Source: Asparagopsis taxiformis
Taxonomy: Eukaryota > Rhodophyta > Florideophyceae > Bonnemaisoniales > Bonnemaisoniaceae
Length of the DNA: 36,559 nt
Assembly (NCBI GenBank): GCA_030407315.1
Contig: JALQPE010000341.1
Span: forward strand, 1-36,559
Direction: 5' to 3'
Both the position numbers and the translations under genes were made by a program. The notes beneath the pieces are model-generated. The model was given only the letters and a program-made list of their open reading frames with translations, did not search any database and was not told the DNA's origin. Position 1 is the first letter of the stretch; every line of letters starts with the position of its first letter. Below, piece after piece: positions 1 through 9,268 of the stretch.

Positions 1-2670
1 CCATCAGCCGCGCTTGCCATCAGAAAGTACGATCTTCCAGGTGGGAAATCGGAATCATTGATGACCACCGGTAGGTCCTGTGTGCAAGTCTTGATCTGGA
101 GCACCATCAGAGGTCAGCAAAAGACGTAAACCGGTTTTAGGAAAGGCCACAGGCTCATGGATTCCTAGGCCCAAGTACATTAGCTCGGCACAGATTGCTT
201 TGCCGACCTCGAGAATCATCTTGTTCTTGAATTGATGTTCATCCATCTGCTCGAGATCGTCGCAAATCTTCTTCCTTGAGATAGAGAACCTTCCCAAACG
301 AGAGGCCTGTTGCTCTGCTGTTACCTCACCTTGTTTCGAATCTGATGCCAGGGATCATTGGAACTGTCTTCAGCAGAAGAATGAACAGGTTTGAACTTCT
401 GGGCGTAGAACGTGAACAGTTCATGTGCTGCGTTGGCCCCAGTCGAAGAACGGAAGATACCACTGAGTACATGGGCACCCAAGAGATTGAGAGTTGACCT
501 AGCTGTTGCAAAGAACTTCTCTGCACAGCAAGCTGGACCACTGCACGCTATACAATTCATATCGGCAGCAGCTGCACTCAAAATCTCCTGTCGGATTGTT
601 TCGTACAGCTTGCTGTCGATATAGTACTTGACCCTAGAGTCTGACGGTATGGTGTTCGGGAGAATATCCATAATCCGTTCATCGACTACCTGTCGGGGAG
701 GGGATTTTCCTGCTCATCGCTGAACAATGGAATCTCCTCGGTTGAACGTTTTCACCGTACGGTTAGCTTCCAGTCTTCCGCGCTTCGGAAGGGGCTCTTC
801 GGACTCTTCTTCTACCTCCGACTCTGCTGACTGTCGCCGCCAACCCGTAGACTCTCCGTTCTCTGCCGTTTCGACCTGCGAAGTGTCTCGACTGGCTCAT
901 TCACCGCAAGCGGTGGTGCATTGAGAGGGAGACGGAGGAGAACAGATCCAAATTGCTTCTCAGAACCTGCCACAGTGGCATCAGGGGTTCCTTGAGCCTG
1001 CTCAACTGCAGGAACGGAAGTGGCAGGAGCAGGAGGGGTAGCAGGAGGGGTGGAAGGGGCGGGAACGGAAGCGGCAGGAGGAGGGGTAGCAGGAGGGGTG
1101 GAAGGGGCGGGAACGGAAGTGGCAGGAGGAGGAGGGGTAGTAGGAGCAGGAGTAGAAGGGGTAGAAGGGGTAGAAGGGGTAGAAGGGGTAGAAGGAGTAG
1201 AAGGGTAGAATGAGCACGAGGAGCAGGAGGGTAGAAGGAGCAGGAGGGGTAGAAGGGGCAGGAGGAGTAGGACCAGAACGGGTAGAAGGGGTAGAAGGCT
1301 CATCTGATTGGGGCGTAGATGGCTTCGGCGCATCTTCAGATGGCTGTTCATTGTGAACAATGACCCTTTGGTCTTCTTCCATGTCCACAACGCCCGTGGA
1401 AAAGCGAAGCTGCTCATACATTTCGTCGGAGACGAGAGCATGCTTCGTACCGCTGTTATCGTCGGTATTGAAGTGCAGGAGGGTCTCCGCGATACTGTTC
1501 GCAATAACAGTCTCCTTTCCTGACCCAGTGTTCTTGAGCTCGGAGTAGAAATGGTCGAGCGGAGGCTCCATCATTTGTGAGCATGAGCACGCAACGCTCG
1601 GAATCTTGAAAACTTCAATCAAAACACGAACGAAAGGATTACCAAATCCTCTTGTCGTCCTACTCAACTGACGCAGATCTCGCATGCGTGTCCAGAGAGC
1701 TGTTATGAGCAAGATGAACCTTTGCTGATACTCCGAGCCGCGACGGAAGTCTGCCATGAAAACGAGATCCATGTTGCAGCCATACATGTCTACGGACTGC
1801 TTGAAGACATCGTCGTTGATGTCACGGCCTTCTTTAACGGCCCTTTCCTGTTCCGCAGCGAGAATTTCCTTGGTGAACATGCTCGGTACGGAACTCCAGA
1901 ACTCAAGCGCTTTGTTGTTCACAGTCCGGAAGCCTTTCGCAGCAGTCACGTGCTTGTTGATGGCTTGGTAGCCCAGTTTCGATATCGACAACTGGCTGTC
2001 CATGATGACCTGAATGCACTTCCGATTCGGTTCACCCAACATGTCCTTGGTCGTGAGCAGTTGGACCACAGAACACACTCGGTCTGCCAAAGAAACAAGG
2101 GCAACATCATGCGTGAGTGTGTTTGCTTGAATGGACAGCCCGAGTACTTCAAAAGGTGTGAAGTACTCATCGGAAACTTCTTCTGTCCCTGGGCGCCTGA
2201 TCAAAGCCACATCGATGTTCCTGAATGACGCAGCATACGGATGTTGCCCTTCGGGTCTTCACGAATGCACTTCTGGAGAGCCGCAACGCGATGGCCACCA
2301 TCGATGTAGAACGTTTGAAGGGTGGGGGTTGTGCTGCCTTCACTGGGAAGGAGCATTTTGCAGGCAAGGATTCGGGAGATTGAGGAGGTGAATCCTTCCC
2401 TCAGGAACTTCTCCTTCAGCTCAAGCACTCCCCTTCCCTAATATGACGAGAGAATAGGGGGGGTCTGTGCAAATCCAAGGGAGACAGCCTGTGGTCAGCT
2501 TTGGGACAGTCTGACAACTGAACCTCGGCGGTGACAGAGTTATCGTGACCAGGGCTGCGAGAAGGGGCGCGAGAGCGAGAAGGGGCGCGAGAGCGAGCGG
2601 AGGCCCGACCGCGAGTCGAAGCGCGAGCAGGGGCGGGGGCAGAGGGTTTGGAGCGAGTGCGAGGAGCCAT
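1..2670 (-). pseudogene. Decayed paralogue of the ParB-like/2OG-dioxygenase gene, cut by the window edge
   Basis: Collinear in pieces with the intact gene at 4620-8144. Starting from an ATG at 2670, the order is: a basic, Arg/Ser/Ala-rich N-terminus; a ParB-like segment with DGGHRVAAL (about 2290-2320); the post-ParB region (2210-1500); a Pro/Ser/Thr repeat linker (about 1010-1310); a basic SKRQR patch (about 860); the block beginning SDSRVKYYI (about 630); and the start of the dioxygenase domain (297-1). At least four frame changes are needed: near 2425, near 2230, inside the Pro-rich repeat near 1200-1260, and at about 80-90, where one extra base falls inside the HxD iron-binding motif. The neighbouring ORFs are clean, so these look like real decay. 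An unusually indel-rich assembly patch is the alternative. The pseudogene is on the same strand as the intact copy, which suggests tandem duplication. Confidence 0.72.
1008..1312 (-). repeat. Coding minisatellite for a Pro/Ser/Thr linker
   Basis: GGGGTAGAA-type 9-bp repeats (about 1138-1205) lie beside longer repeats of roughly 54 bp (about 1015-1135). On the minus strand they encode STP and APSTPPATPP-type repeats. The reading frame changes within the array, apparently because GGGG runs vary in length. They lie between the ParB-like and C-terminal parts of the pseudogene, where the intact paralogue has a long low-complexity linker. Confidence 0.7.
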
Positions 2671-3094
2671 TGAAGGATGATGGAAAGCAGGAATGGAGAG
2701 AAGCTTGATTGAGTGTACGACCCCGATAACGACGATACAGAGACGATTAAGATAGATTTATTTCGCTACTGCAGTCTGATAAAGGATCAAACGTGAACAA
2801 TCCGTTTCAACTCTGATTTCAATTTTTTGTTTATTTCTAGACCACTTGACTCAGATCAAGAGTAATACTCGAAATTCAGTTAATTTCTGCGGCCAATACA
2901 ATCGCTATACGACGAGTTCACACTCAAAGTGGCTAAACAGGTACGAGTTGGTCATGGTGATTACCCCAAAACCACTCAAGTAATAACTACATAATGCTGA
3001 AGTCACATACTTCCCAGCATTTTGCACCAACTCGTGGAGCTGATGCGTACATACCAAATGCATCTGTATTCAACATGAACCACGAATAAGTGGG
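2671..3094. other. Intergenic, no gene seen
   Basis: AT-richer sequence upstream of the pseudogene start, running up to the 117-bp satellite. No convincing ORF or RNA gene was seen. It would hold the promoter of the 2670 gene, but no specific element stands out. Confidence 0.5.
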
Positions 3095-4300
3095 CTTCGG
3101 CCAATGAGTGCACTGCACCTGGCTTGAGAAACTAGGAATAATACCCGGTATTATTTTGGCCTCCCAAACGCCAGGTGCACCAACGCCATTGGCCGGTGGT
3201 AGTTTGGACAACCTCGGCCAATGGGGTTGGTGCACTTGGTCTATACCGACCCAAAATAATACCGGGTATTATTTTGGCCTCCCAAACGCCAGGTGCACCA
3301 CGCCATTGCCGAGGGTATCCGGCTACCACCGGCCAATGGGTTGGTGCACTTGGTCTATATCGACCCAAAATAATACCGGTATTATTTTGGCCTCCCAAAG
3401 CCAGGTGCAAAACGCCATTGCCGGTGGTAGTTTGGACACCTCGGCCAATGGGGTTGGTGCACTTGGTCTATACCGACCCAAAATATACCGGGTATTATTT
3501 TGGCCTCCCAAAGCCAGGTGCACCACGCCATTGGCCGGTGGTATTTTGACACCTCGGCCAATGGGGTTTGGTGCACTTGGTCTATACCGACCCAATAATA
3601 CCGGTAATTTATTGGCCTCCCAAAAGCCAGGTGCACCAACGCCATTGGCCGGTGGTAGTTTGGACAACCTCGGCCAATGGGGTTGGTGCACTGGTCTATA
3701 CCGACCCAAAATAATACCGGGTATTATTTTGGCCTCCCAAACGCCAGGTGCACCAACGCCATTGGCCGGTGGTAGTTTGGACAACCTCGGCCAATGGGGT
3801 TGGTGCACTTGGTCTATACCGACCCAAAATAATACCGGGTATTATTTTGGCCTCCCAAACGCCAGGTGCACCAACGCCATTGGCCGAGGGTATCCGGCTA
3901 CCACCGGCCAATGGGGTTGGTGCACTTGGTCTATATCGACCCAAAATAATACCGGGTATTATTTTGGCCTCCCAAAAGCCAGGTGCACCAACGCCATTGG
4001 CCGGTGGTAGTTTGGACAACCTCGGCCAATGGGGTTGGTGCACTTGGTCTATACCGACCCAAAATAATACCGGGTATTATTTTGGCCTCCCAAACGCCAG
4101 GTGCACCAACGCCATTGGCCGAGGGTATCCGGCTACCACTGGCCAATGGGGTTAGTGCACTTGGTCTATACCGACCCAAATAATACCGGGTATTATTTTG
4201 GCCTCCCAAAAGCCAGGTGCACCAACGCCATTGGCTGAGGTTATCCGGAGTACCCCCAGGCAATGGGGTTGGTGCACTTGGTCTACACCCACCCAACTTT
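3095..4300. repeat. Palindromic satellite, about 117-bp unit, about 10 copies
   Basis: The marker GGTCTATA recurs at about 3241, 3355, 3468, 3582, 3696, 3814, 3931, 4049, 4166 and 4282, a period of 113-118 bp. Each unit holds two nested inverted repeats: AATAATACCGGGTATTATT, and GGTGCACCAACGCCATTGGCC facing GGCCAATGGGGTTGGTGCAC. Copies differ mainly by small indels. The short spacer in the large palindrome occurs in two reverse-complement-like forms. The array lies just beyond the 3' end of the intact ParB-dioxygenase gene and 5' of its decayed paralogue. Confidence 0.93.
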
Positions 4301-4619
4301 ATACCCGGCCAGACTCCTGTTCTCAGGAACTGAAAATTTTACCGGGGATAGTAAACGATGTATTATAATACCAGGTTTTACTATCTGCTATCGTTTCTCG
4401 CATCTAATGAAGAGGTTTAGAATTTGCAGCTCTTGTAGCTAGAGCTTTCTGTGGAGAATAGCTTTCTGCATGTGGTGTTTGTTACATTTGTGAAGTTGAT
4501 CTGACTATATAAAGAATCCATGCAGTATCTCTTTTATCATGTTCTATTGGAATTGTGTTTATTACTCTACGGATTCATACCCAACTAAGGCTTCAACACG
4601 GCTGGACAGATGCCCTTCA
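4301..4619. other. 3' flank of the ParB-dioxygenase gene, no gene seen
   Basis: Sequence between the satellite and the stop codon at 4620. It contains a TATATAAAG stretch near 4507 on the plus strand, but no credible plus-strand gene follows, because the 4539-4838 ORF is antisense to the dioxygenase domain. It probably holds the 3' UTR of the minus-strand gene. Confidence 0.4.
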
Positions 4620-7600
4620 TCACTTCAATTTCGAATTGCCCTCCCAATGTCCAACGACATATTCTCCTTCTTCACTTTGATGCTGCTCAGTTTTGAGGAA
4701 TATGTGAGATCGGATCGGGAACTTGTATTGAAGACCCTTATTGCTCTCAAATCCTTCCTCGTGGTGATAAACATCCCCTCGGCAGACAAGAACAGAATAT
4801 GGTGGTACTTCACACCTCTTCATTGGAACTCTGTATAACTCTCTGTTGGGATGGGATAAACAGACATGACTGTAGGGTGCAAGCACGAGGCCGAATCCAT
4901 CTGCGCCGCTTGACATCATGAAGTAGGATGGCGGAGAAGGGGGACTGTTAACTTCATCGATTCCCACTTCATAGTCTGTATGTCCAGCACGAGGTTTAGT
5001 CCGCTCTCCAGTCAGCACTAAAGTAGTTCCAGTGCTGGGGAAGGCCATCGGGTCCTTCCCACTAGTCCTCAATTCCAAACATTCCGCACAAATACCTAGA
5101 CCGAGCTCAACAATCATCTTCTTCCGATAGAGATTATTATTGTTATCCTCGAGGTCATCACATAAGCTCTTCCGCTTTGTTATAAAGATTCCTCTGCCCT
5201 TCTCACCTTCTTCATCAGAGTTTTTCCCATCCATCATAGCCATGCACCACGGTGTCCAGTCCGGATCTCTGCGGGTGTCACCGGATTCAGAGTTCTTCTT
5301 GGCATCCTCGAGACGTTCCTCAAACAACGCAGAAAAATGAAGGAGCAGTTCGTGGATCGCATCTGCAGTAGTAGAAGACTTGAATATTCCGTCCAGAATT
5401 GTAAACCCAACCAAGTCTATTTCATTTCGTTTCTCTCGGAAATAAGCCCTCGAGAGAAACTCAGCGGAAACATTTTGTGCCGAATAGGCACTCGCTGCTG
5501 CTTCAGCGACCTCGGCTCGAAGCGTATCGACCAGTTTCCCATTCACATAGTATTTCATTCGACTGTCGGGATGAATGATAACAGGCAGTTTCGCTTCTAT
5601 ACCTTCCTCCACATCTTTGTCAGGGACATCATTTTGTTGCCTGTCCGAATACTGACCTCCTTGAACCGCGTGGACTGCAGCGTCTTTGCCGGATTGCAAA
5701 TTTGCGTCTTCACGCATCTTTTGCTTCTTCTTCTGCCGCGGCCTGCTGGTATCCTCTCCCACCAGGTCAATAACCTCTTGAGGGGTGACATCCACCAATT
5801 TCCGTTTGGATCGTAGAATCATTGGCGGCGTCTCCGTATTCCTCGGCTTTGCCTTTAAGGGCACGAAACCACTGCTGTGCTTGGCTGTCATCAACTTCCT
5901 AGGCGTAGAACTGGTAACAGGTGTTTCCGTGTCCTCCAGCTCAGGTAAAACAGGTAGGCCGACATCCGCTGTAGATAACATAGCGTCTCCAGTGCCATCA
6001 CCCTGATTTCGTACACCTTTCATCGGGTCCTCCGTTGTCCTTCCAGAAGAATGTTCGGGACATTCTTCGCGGACATCTTTCGTTCCAGACCCATCGCTCT
6101 TCCTAGATTCAGGACCTCCTTCACCATCTCGACCAGTTCTTGGATGACCAACTGACATATTCGCCGGCGACTTTCCACCCTGCTCTGGTCTGAGCGTGGC
6201 ACTTCCGGCTGCCACTGGGCTAGGTGATTGTTGCAGGTCATTTTCATCACCGTGGTCATTTCTTCCTCGATTTGCACCAGCTGGTTCAAGCTCTGGAGTT
6301 CCTACGTTCTTCTGCAACACATCCCCAACTTCACAATCTCCAGGTTTCGAAGAATTGTTCTCGGTAGGCGCAGTAGGCACTGCGCGGTCCGTTGTAACCT
6401 GCTTTGCGCTTTCGGAATCTGCCGCTTTCCCTGTCGCCTCTTCACCAACCTGTGTTGCAGCACCGACCTCAGCGTTAACACGATCCGATATTTCCAGACT
6501 GCCCTGTGTCTGCTGTTGGGTAAGTACATTTGGACTCTGTACCACGTCCGAGCGATCAATGGCAGCATTTGAAGTATCACCATACGATGCGGATTGTTGT
6601 CGTGGTTGAGGTGCAGTATTCCCTTCCAAGGATTTTCGCCTAGTCCGCCTTTCCTGCACACCTATTTCAGGCGCGACGGAATGGTCGAGAGAGTCATCCG
6701 ATAGAATTGGGCCGTTGAAAACCACATAACGGATTTCTTTCATCATAGACCGCGTCAATGCTGCACGTATACCTCTCCCAGTTGGTGCGTCGGAAGGATA
6801 GAAATCTTTGAGGACAGTCAAAATGCGATATCGTATGGTTTTTCGTGTTCGTCCACCTGGCTCCGGTACTTCATGTAACTTCCTGAAACATGGATGAGGT
6901 GAGGAATGCCAGGAGTTTTCTTTCCGTACAGCTTTCTCAAGTATGTCATATATTTCACACATGCTGTAGCACCACTTTTGCGCGCATGTCTTTAGACTTA
7001 TACCACCATCTCCTTTCCTACGTTTCCACATCGTCCACATTGCAGTGAGCTCTAGAATGACAAGTTTGGTGTCCACCGAAGCTTTTCGAAACGCAGAAGC
7101 GAATAGGACGTCCACAGTGCATCCCTGCATATTCTTCGAGTCTGGCGGACTAGTTTCAGTTGCAAATCGACTTGGGATAGCTGACCAATGTTCGAACGCC
7201 GGGTTATTTACGTCTCCGAAGCCCTGCGCAATCGAAACGTACTTCATCATGATTCCTTCCTGACAACCTGGAATGACCTTGTTCTCGACTACAACTTTTG
7301 TGCACACATTTACCTTCGCCTTCATCAAGCCCTTCATCATCATGAACTTCATGACCGTACAGACGTGGTCAGCAATAGAAACTTCTATCACGTCATGAGT
7401 CTTTTCGTTCAGCTTCTGCGATATTCGCATCACTTCAAGAGGATGAAACATTTCACGGGTTCCAGGTGGTCGGATGAAGTCAACGCTAATGCTCCTCAGT
7501 CTCCATCGATCAGCAACTGTCGGTTTGTTTTCCACAATCGACTGCAAAGCGCTGATACGATGACCTCCATCAATGCACTGCAGTTTCTTCCGTCCGTCTG

Positions 7601-8144
7601 ACCCCATTGTTTCACAGATGGTCATTCGGGTGCCAGTTTCCAGAAACCCCTCGGTAGATATTTTGCTGACCAGATCGCGCACTCTGGCCTCCTGCACAAG
7701 ACGAGAAGTTGATTCCGGTTTGGCAACATCTAGCGGATTGATCATTTTAGGTTCAGTCCTGCATTCGACAATGTTGATGTCAATCCCCATCACAGACTCT
7801 TCTGATGCTTCCATGCCAGCAGGACTCCCCTCGCCTTCACGGACGTTAGACCTCTCCCTGTTTTTCGATTTCACCGTCCCAGGAGTAGATGGAAAGCGTA
7901 GAGTGTTTTTCCCAGATGGTGATATATCACCAAGGGTTTTTGCTGCCTCTATCATGGCAGCGTCTGCTCCCTGAATGGGTGTCTGGCTATCTGCCGTCTC
8001 CCTTCCCGCTGCAGACGGAGTCCCTCCATCACCAGAACCTCCGGAGGGTGTTTTATCACCGCCTACCGTCGTTGCAAGTCTCTCTGCAACGCTTTCGACG
8101 GTATCCTTTGGTTCCGCAGCGCGCTCAGTGTCGCTTCCGGCCAT
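4620..8144 (-). CDS. ParB-like domain fused to a C-terminal 2OG-Fe(II) dioxygenase-like domain
   Basis: An uninterrupted 1,174-residue ORF from ATG 8144 to TGA 4620. Residues 1-120 are low-complexity. Residues about 126-265 resemble a ParB/Srx-type domain: INPLDV, then DGGHRISAL (192-200), then NEKTHD and ADHVCTV. A second conserved region runs to about 420. A long Ser/Thr/Gly-rich linker follows, with basic, possibly nuclear-localising patches (SKRK near 778, KKKQK near 803). The C-terminus has a double-stranded beta-helix pattern: HTD (His1055, Asp1057), PYSVLVCRGDVYHH (distal His1127 or 1128) and Arg1145. The HxD...H...R set is the usual iron and 2OG ligand set of AlkB, TET/JBP and prolyl-hydroxylase relatives. 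The substrate is unknown; DNA is a guess based on the ParB domain. Satellites flank the gene on both sides. Confidence 0.8.
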   Translation of the reverse strand: MAGSDTERAAEPKDTVESVAERLATTVGGDKTPSGGSGDGGTPSAAGRETADSQTPIQGADAAMIEAAKTLGDISPSGKNTLRFPSTPGTVKSKNRERSNVREGEGSPAGMEASEESVMGIDINIVECRTEPKMINPLDVAKPESTSRLVQEARVRDLVSKISTEGFLETGTRMTICETMGSDGRKKLQCIDGGHRISALQSIVENKPTVADRWRLRSISVDFIRPPGTREMFHPLEVMRISQKLNEKTHDVIEVSIADHVCTVMKFMMMKGLMKAKVNVCTKVVVENKVIPGCQEGIMMKYVSIAQGFGDVNNPAFEHWSAIPSRFATETSPPDSKNMQGCTVDVLFASAFRKASVDTKLVILELTAMWTMWKRRKGDGGISLKTCAQKWCYSMCEIYDILEKAVRKENSWHSSPHPCFRKLHEVPEPGGRTRKTIRYRILTVLKDFYPSDAPTGRGIRAALTRSMMKEIRYVVFNGPILSDDSLDHSVAPEIGVQERRTRRKSLEGNTAPQPRQQSASYGDTSNAAIDRSDVVQSPNVLTQQQTQGSLEISDRVNAEVGAATQVGEEATGKAADSESAKQVTTDRAVPTAPTENNSSKPGDCEVGDVLQKNVGTPELEPAGANRGRNDHGDENDLQQSPSPVAAGSATLRPEQGGKSPANMSVGHPRTGRDGEGGPESRKSDGSGTKDVREECPEHSSGRTTEDPMKGVRNQGDGTGDAMLSTADVGLPVLPELEDTETPVTSSTPRKLMTAKHSSGFVPLKAKPRNTETPPMILRSKRKLVDVTPQEVIDLVGEDTSRPRQKKKQKMREDANLQSGKDAAVHAVQGGQYSDRQQNDVPDKDVEEGIEAKLPVIIHPDSRMKYYVNGKLVDTLRAEVAEAAASAYSAQNVSAEFLSRAYFREKRNEIDLVGFTILDGIFKSSTTADAIHELLLHFSALFEERLEDAKKNSESGDTRRDPDWTPWCMAMMDGKNSDEEGEKGRGIFITKRKSLCDDLEDNNNNLYRKKMIVELGLGICAECLELRTSGKDPMAFPSTGTTLVLTGERTKPRAGHTDYEVGIDEVNSPPSPPSYFMMSSGADGFGLVLAPYSHVCLSHPNRELYRVPMKRCEVPPYSVLVCRGDVYHHEEGFESNKGLQYKFPIRSHIFLKTEQHQSEEGEYVVGHWEGNSKLK

Positions 8145-8400
8145 TGCAAAGATTTGGACGCGTAGAGAAGCCGTTCAGGATGACAAAGACACCTTTTCTC
8201 TCCGACTACACGATCAAGAGATATTCCTCTTTCAAGGTGGTATTTGGCGGGAAACGATCTCCCTACACGTTTAAACGTGAAATATCAGTTATTGATTCAC
8301 CTTCCACGCGCTCCAATTGTATTCGGCCATCTGTCATTCCTCGACGAAGGACTTCCCACACACAATTCCTTCGTTCCCAAAACCATCCCATTGCCATGAA
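8145..8400. other. 5' flank of the ParB-dioxygenase gene
   Basis: A 256-bp stretch between the start codon at 8144 and the 105-bp satellite. It presumably holds the promoter and 5' UTR of the minus-strand gene. No clear core element was recognised. Confidence 0.35.
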
Positions 8401-9012
8401 TCATAGTACTCCACTTGTCACTGGAGCCAGAAAACTATACCGGGTATTATTTTCCACTGCATTGGCCAGGTGCCGGCTCCCCATTGGCAGCAGACAGCAA
8501 TCAGTCACAATACTCCACTTGTCACTGGAGCCAGAAAACTATACCGGGTATTATTTCCACTGCATTGGCCAGGTGCCGGCTCCCCATTGGCAGCAGACAG
8601 CAATCAGTCACAATACTCCACTTGTCACTGGAGCCAGAAAACTATACCGGGTATTATTTTCCACTGCATTGGCCAGGTGCCGGCTCCCCATTGGCCAGCA
8701 GACAGCCATCAGTCACAATACTCCACTTGTCACTGGAGCCAGAAAACTATACCGGGTATTATTTTCCACTGCATTGGCCAGGTGCCGGCTCCCCATTGGC
8801 CAGCAGACAGCCATCAGTCACAATACTCCACTTGTCACTGGAGCCAGAAAATTATACCGGGTATTATTTTCCACTTCATTGGCCAGGTGCCGGCTCCCCA
8901 TTGGCCAGCAGACAGCCATCAGTCACAATACTCCACTTGTCACTGGAGCCAGAAAATTATACCGGGTATTATTTTCCACTTCATTGGCCAGGTGCCAGCT
9001 CTCCATTGGATT
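8401..9012. repeat. 105-bp tandem satellite, about 6 copies
   Basis: The marker TACTCCACTTGTCACTGG starts at 8406, 8511, 8614, 8719, 8824 and 8929, a period of 105 bp (one spacing of 103). Units are nearly identical and contain ATACCGGGTATTATTTT and CCATTGGCCAG, which match the core of the satellite at 3095-4300. Each unit also has a small inverted repeat around CCAC...GTCACTGG. The array lies about 260 bp upstream of the ParB-dioxygenase start and about 260 bp past the 3' end of the transposase-like gene. Confidence 0.95.
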
Positions 9013-9268
9013 ATGCGAACTCAACTTTGTGGAACTAGGAGTCCTGCAACTCGCGGCTCCATCTCTAGTACCAATGGCATCATACGTACGTAAGTGCGTA
9101 CGCTCTTCGCAAAACACACTTTATTTGTGCGCATGGAACAAAATCCCACACTATTCTTCAAACGACATGTACAAATTTTGTATAGCATTTGTTGGAAGAC
9201 TTGATCAGGACTGCTGCTAAATGAATTACGAAAGTTTACTGATGTATTAAACACTGTGCTGGAACACT
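9013..9268. other. 3' flank of the transposase-like gene, no gene seen
   Basis: Unique sequence between the satellite and the TAG stop at 9269. Short ORFs here are not credible. It contains GTACGTAAGTGCGTACG near 9085, a small inverted repeat of unknown meaning. Confidence 0.35.

Noticed and set aside
3108..4296. ORFs of up to 300 codons in the 117-bp array
   Set aside because: They are open on both strands and in several frames because the unit is repetitive; translations are just repeats of the satellite.
3095..9012. CRISPR array
   Set aside because: Units are tandem satellites with no unique spacers and no cas genes, in a eukaryotic context.
7889..9220. 443-codon plus-strand ORF across the 105-bp array
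   Set aside because: Its N-terminal part is antisense to the ParB gene and the rest is satellite repeat translated in one frame.
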